Positions 62,243-64,000 of a stretch of DNA of 64,000 nucleotides are shown piece by piece. A program made the translations under genes and the position numbers. Location: the NCBI RefSeq assembly GCF_000314735.2, contig NZ_KB375270.1, positions 558,001-622,000 on the forward strand. The letters run 5' to 3'. The stretch is from Afipia felis ATCC 53690. GTDB taxonomy: Bacteria; Pseudomonadota; Alphaproteobacteria; Rhizobiales; Xanthobacteraceae. The notes under the pieces were generated by a model that worked only from the letters and a program-made list of their open reading frames with translations, ran no database searches and was not told where the DNA came from. Numbering within the stretch: the first letter of the stretch is position 1; each line of letters opens with the position of its first letter.

Positions 62243-62506
62243 TAGAAGCGCGATAGAGCATGGTGACGCGCTGCACCGCACGCTGGCAGGGTGGCGCCGG
62301 TGCAACGAATGTTGCGAAGCCGCCACAGTTTTTGAACATTTAACCCTCGTCGTAGTAACCCCTTGCGCGCGCCGCGATTTGGCCACACGCCTCCATGAAA
62401 TCATGTTCATGTAGCGTGGATGCGTTAGTCCGCCGCGTGAAGATTGCGAAAGCCCGCTGTTTTTAGGGGTTTTGAGCGAAAGGGCTGCCGCGGCGAAGGT
62501 TTTGAA

Positions 62507-64000
62507 ATGGACGCGAAGACCAACATCAAGGCGAGACTGCCGAGCCGTCATGTGACGGAAGGTCCGGCCCGCGCCCCCCATCGCTCCTACCTCTACGCCA
62601 TGGGCCTCACCACCGAGCAGATCCACCAGCCGTTCGTCGGCGTGGCGTCCTGCTGGAATGAGGCCGCGCCCTGCAATATTTCGCTGATGCGCCAGGCCCA
62701 GGCCGTGAAAAAGGGCGTCGCCTCCGCTGGTGGCACCCCGCGCGAGTTCTGTACCATCACCGTCACCGACGGCATCGCCATGGGACACGAGGGCATGCGG
62801 TCTTCGCTGCCGTCGCGCGAGGTGATCGCCGATTCCGTCGAACTCACCATCCGCGGCCATTCCTACGACGCGTTGGTCGGGCTCGCGGGCTGCGACAAGT
62901 CCCTGCCGGGCATGATGATGGCGATGTGCCGTCTCAACGTGCCCTCGATCTTCATCTATGGCGGCTCGATCCTGCCCGGCAATTTCCGCGGCCAGCAGGT
63001 CACCGTGCAGGACATGTTCGAGGCCGTCGGCAAGCACTCGGTCGGCGAGATGTCGGACGCCGACCTGGACGAAATCGAGCGCGTGGCATGCCCCTCGGCG
63101 GGTGCCTGCGGCGCGCAGTTCACTGCCAACACCATGGCGACTGTCTCCGAGGCGATCGGCCTCGCGCTGCCGTACTCGGCGGGCGCTCCTGCTCCTTACG
63201 AAATCCGCGACTCCTTCTGCGCGACGGCCGGCGAGAAGGTCATGGAATTGATCGCCAAGAATATCCGCCCGCGCGACATCGTCACCCGCAAGGCGCTGGA
63301 AAACGCTGCCGCCGTGGTCGCGGCCTCCGGCGGCTCGACCAATGCGGCGCTGCATCTGCCCGCCATCGCGCATGAATGCGGCATCGAATTCGACCTGTTC
63401 GACGTGGCCGAAATCTTCAAAAAGACACCATATGTCGCGGATTTGAAGCCGGGCGGCCGTTATGTAGCCAAAGACATGTTCGAAGCTGGCGGCATCCCGC
63501 TGCTGATGAAGACGCTCCTGGATCACGGTTATATGCACGGTGACTGCATGACGGTCACCGGGCGGACGATTGCCGAGAACCTCGCCAGCGTGAAATGGAA
63601 TCCGCATCAGGATGTGGTGCGCCCCGCCGACAAGCCGATCACGGTGACCGGTGGCGTCGTGGGCATGAAGGGCAACCTCGCTCCCGACGGCGCGATCGTG
63701 AAAGTGGCTGGAATGTCCGTCCTGAAGTTCACCGGTCCGGCGCGTGTCTTCGATTGCGAAGAGGACGCGTTCGAGGCCGTGGAGAAACGGACCTACAAGG
63801 AAGGCGAGGTCATCGTCATCCGCTACGAGGGCCCTAAGGGTGGCCCCGGCATGCGCGAGATGCTCGCCACTACCGCTGCACTTTACGGGCAGGGGATGGG
63901 CGCCAAGGTCGCGCTCATCACGGATGGCCGTTTCTCCGGCGCGACGCGCGGCTTCTGCGTCGGCCATGTCGGCCCCGAGGCTGCAGTCGGAGGGCCGATC
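62507..64000 (+). CDS. ilvD: Dihydroxy-acid dehydratase, 5' part (3' end outside window)
   Basis: Penultimate step of valine, isoleucine and leucine synthesis; an iron-sulphur enzyme. 498 codons are present, and the full protein is usually about 570, so the end is cut off. The three cluster cysteines are Cys56 (WNEAAPCN), Cys129 ([10 protein letters not shown]) and Cys201 ([11 protein letters not shown]). [12 protein letters not shown] and GKHSVGEMS are further hallmarks. ATG 62507 with GAAGG at 62494-62498. The 264-base leader holds no clear leader peptide or attenuator. Confidence 0.95.
   Translation, partial: MDAKTNIKARLPSRHVTEGPARAPHRSYLYAMGLTTEQIHQPFVGVASCWNEAAPCNISLMRQAQAVKKGVASAGGTPREFCTITVTDGIAMGHEGMRSSLPSREVIADSVELTIRGHSYDALVGLAGCDKSLPGMMMAMCRLNVPSIFIYGGSILPGNFRGQQVTVQDMFEAVGKHSVGEMSDADLDEIERVACPSAGACGAQFTANTMATVSEAIGLALPYSAGAPAPYEIRDSFCATAGEKVMELIAKNIRPRDIVTRKALENAAAVVAASGGSTNAALHLPAIAHECGIEFDLFDVAEIFKKTPYVADLKPGGRYVAKDMFEAGGIPLLMKTLLDHGYMHGDCMTVTGRTIAENLASVKWNPHQDVVRPADKPITVTGGVVGMKGNLAPDGAIVKVAGMSVLKFTGPARVFDCEEDAFEAVEKRTYKEGEVIVIRYEGPKGGPGMREMLATTAALYGQGMGAKVALITDGRFSGATRGFCVGHVGPEAAVGGPI

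Overview
The window is a high-GC, densely coded chromosomal segment of an alphaproteobacterium. The best guess is the Bradyrhizobiaceae/Nitrobacteraceae (Rhodopseudomonas, Bradyrhizobium, Afipia, Oligotropha and Nitrobacter relatives). Supporting this are the gene orders rpsB-tsf-pyrH-frr-uppS-cdsA-dxr-rseP-bamA-lpxD-fabZ-lpxA-lpxI-lpxB and eno-ftsB-pdhA-pdhB-pdhC-lpdA, an S2 protein with a long C-terminal extension, a PDH E1-beta with its own lipoyl domain, two small DUF3551-type secreted proteins, SOS operators of the alphaproteobacterial direct-repeat type and an FNR/FixK-type box. The assignment is inferred from gene content only. No rRNA, tRNA, CRISPR array, prophage or intact insertion sequence was seen.

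Layout. 1-7.5 kb: the 3' end of proS, the lipoprotein-release pair lolC-lolD, two DUF3551 genes, a putative SOS-controlled 32-residue membrane peptide and dnaE. 7.6-10 kb: a caspase-fold protein whose catalytic His and Cys are both replaced, with a very long proline-rich tail. 10.1-25 kb: a translation, isoprenoid and envelope block (ribosomal S2, EF-Ts, UMP kinase, ribosome recycling factor, undecaprenyl-PP synthase, CDP-DAG synthase, DXP reductoisomerase, RseP, BamA and five lipid A/fatty acid genes). 25-32 kb: an Aer-like energy-taxis receptor behind an FNR/FixK box, citrate synthase, GluRS and a divergent GlnRS. 31.8-35.5 kb: ComEC family protein, LexA with its operator, and a small conserved-looking gene. 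35.5-41 kb (minus strand): ppiD-trpD-trpC-moaC-moeA, closely spaced. 41-44.4 kb: tpiA, two CTAG-bounded palindromic elements, secG and pyrG. 44.5-50.4 kb: a ClpP-fold exported protein, NIPSNAP and VOC proteins, kdsA, then an accessory cluster of a metallophosphoesterase, a cupredoxin, an ECF sigma factor and its anti-sigma factor. 50.4-64 kb: a SnoaL-like protein, queF, eno, an FMN reductase, an FtsB-like protein, the pyruvate dehydrogenase genes through lpdA (interrupted by a membrane protein, an SGNH-like hydrolase and an orphan ModA-like binding protein), a small exported protein and the 5' part of ilvD.

Most of the window is housekeeping. The least explained parts are: (i) a perfect double LexA operator (3747-3779) just upstream of a 32-codon single-membrane-span ORF, which resembles in architecture the SOS-induced division inhibitor SidA of Caulobacter; (ii) the pseudo-caspase; (iii) the twin palindromes after tpiA, the first of which supplies the tpiA stop codon; (iv) the metallophosphoesterase-cupredoxin-sigma-antisigma cluster; and (v) an atypical Cys-containing loop in BamA.
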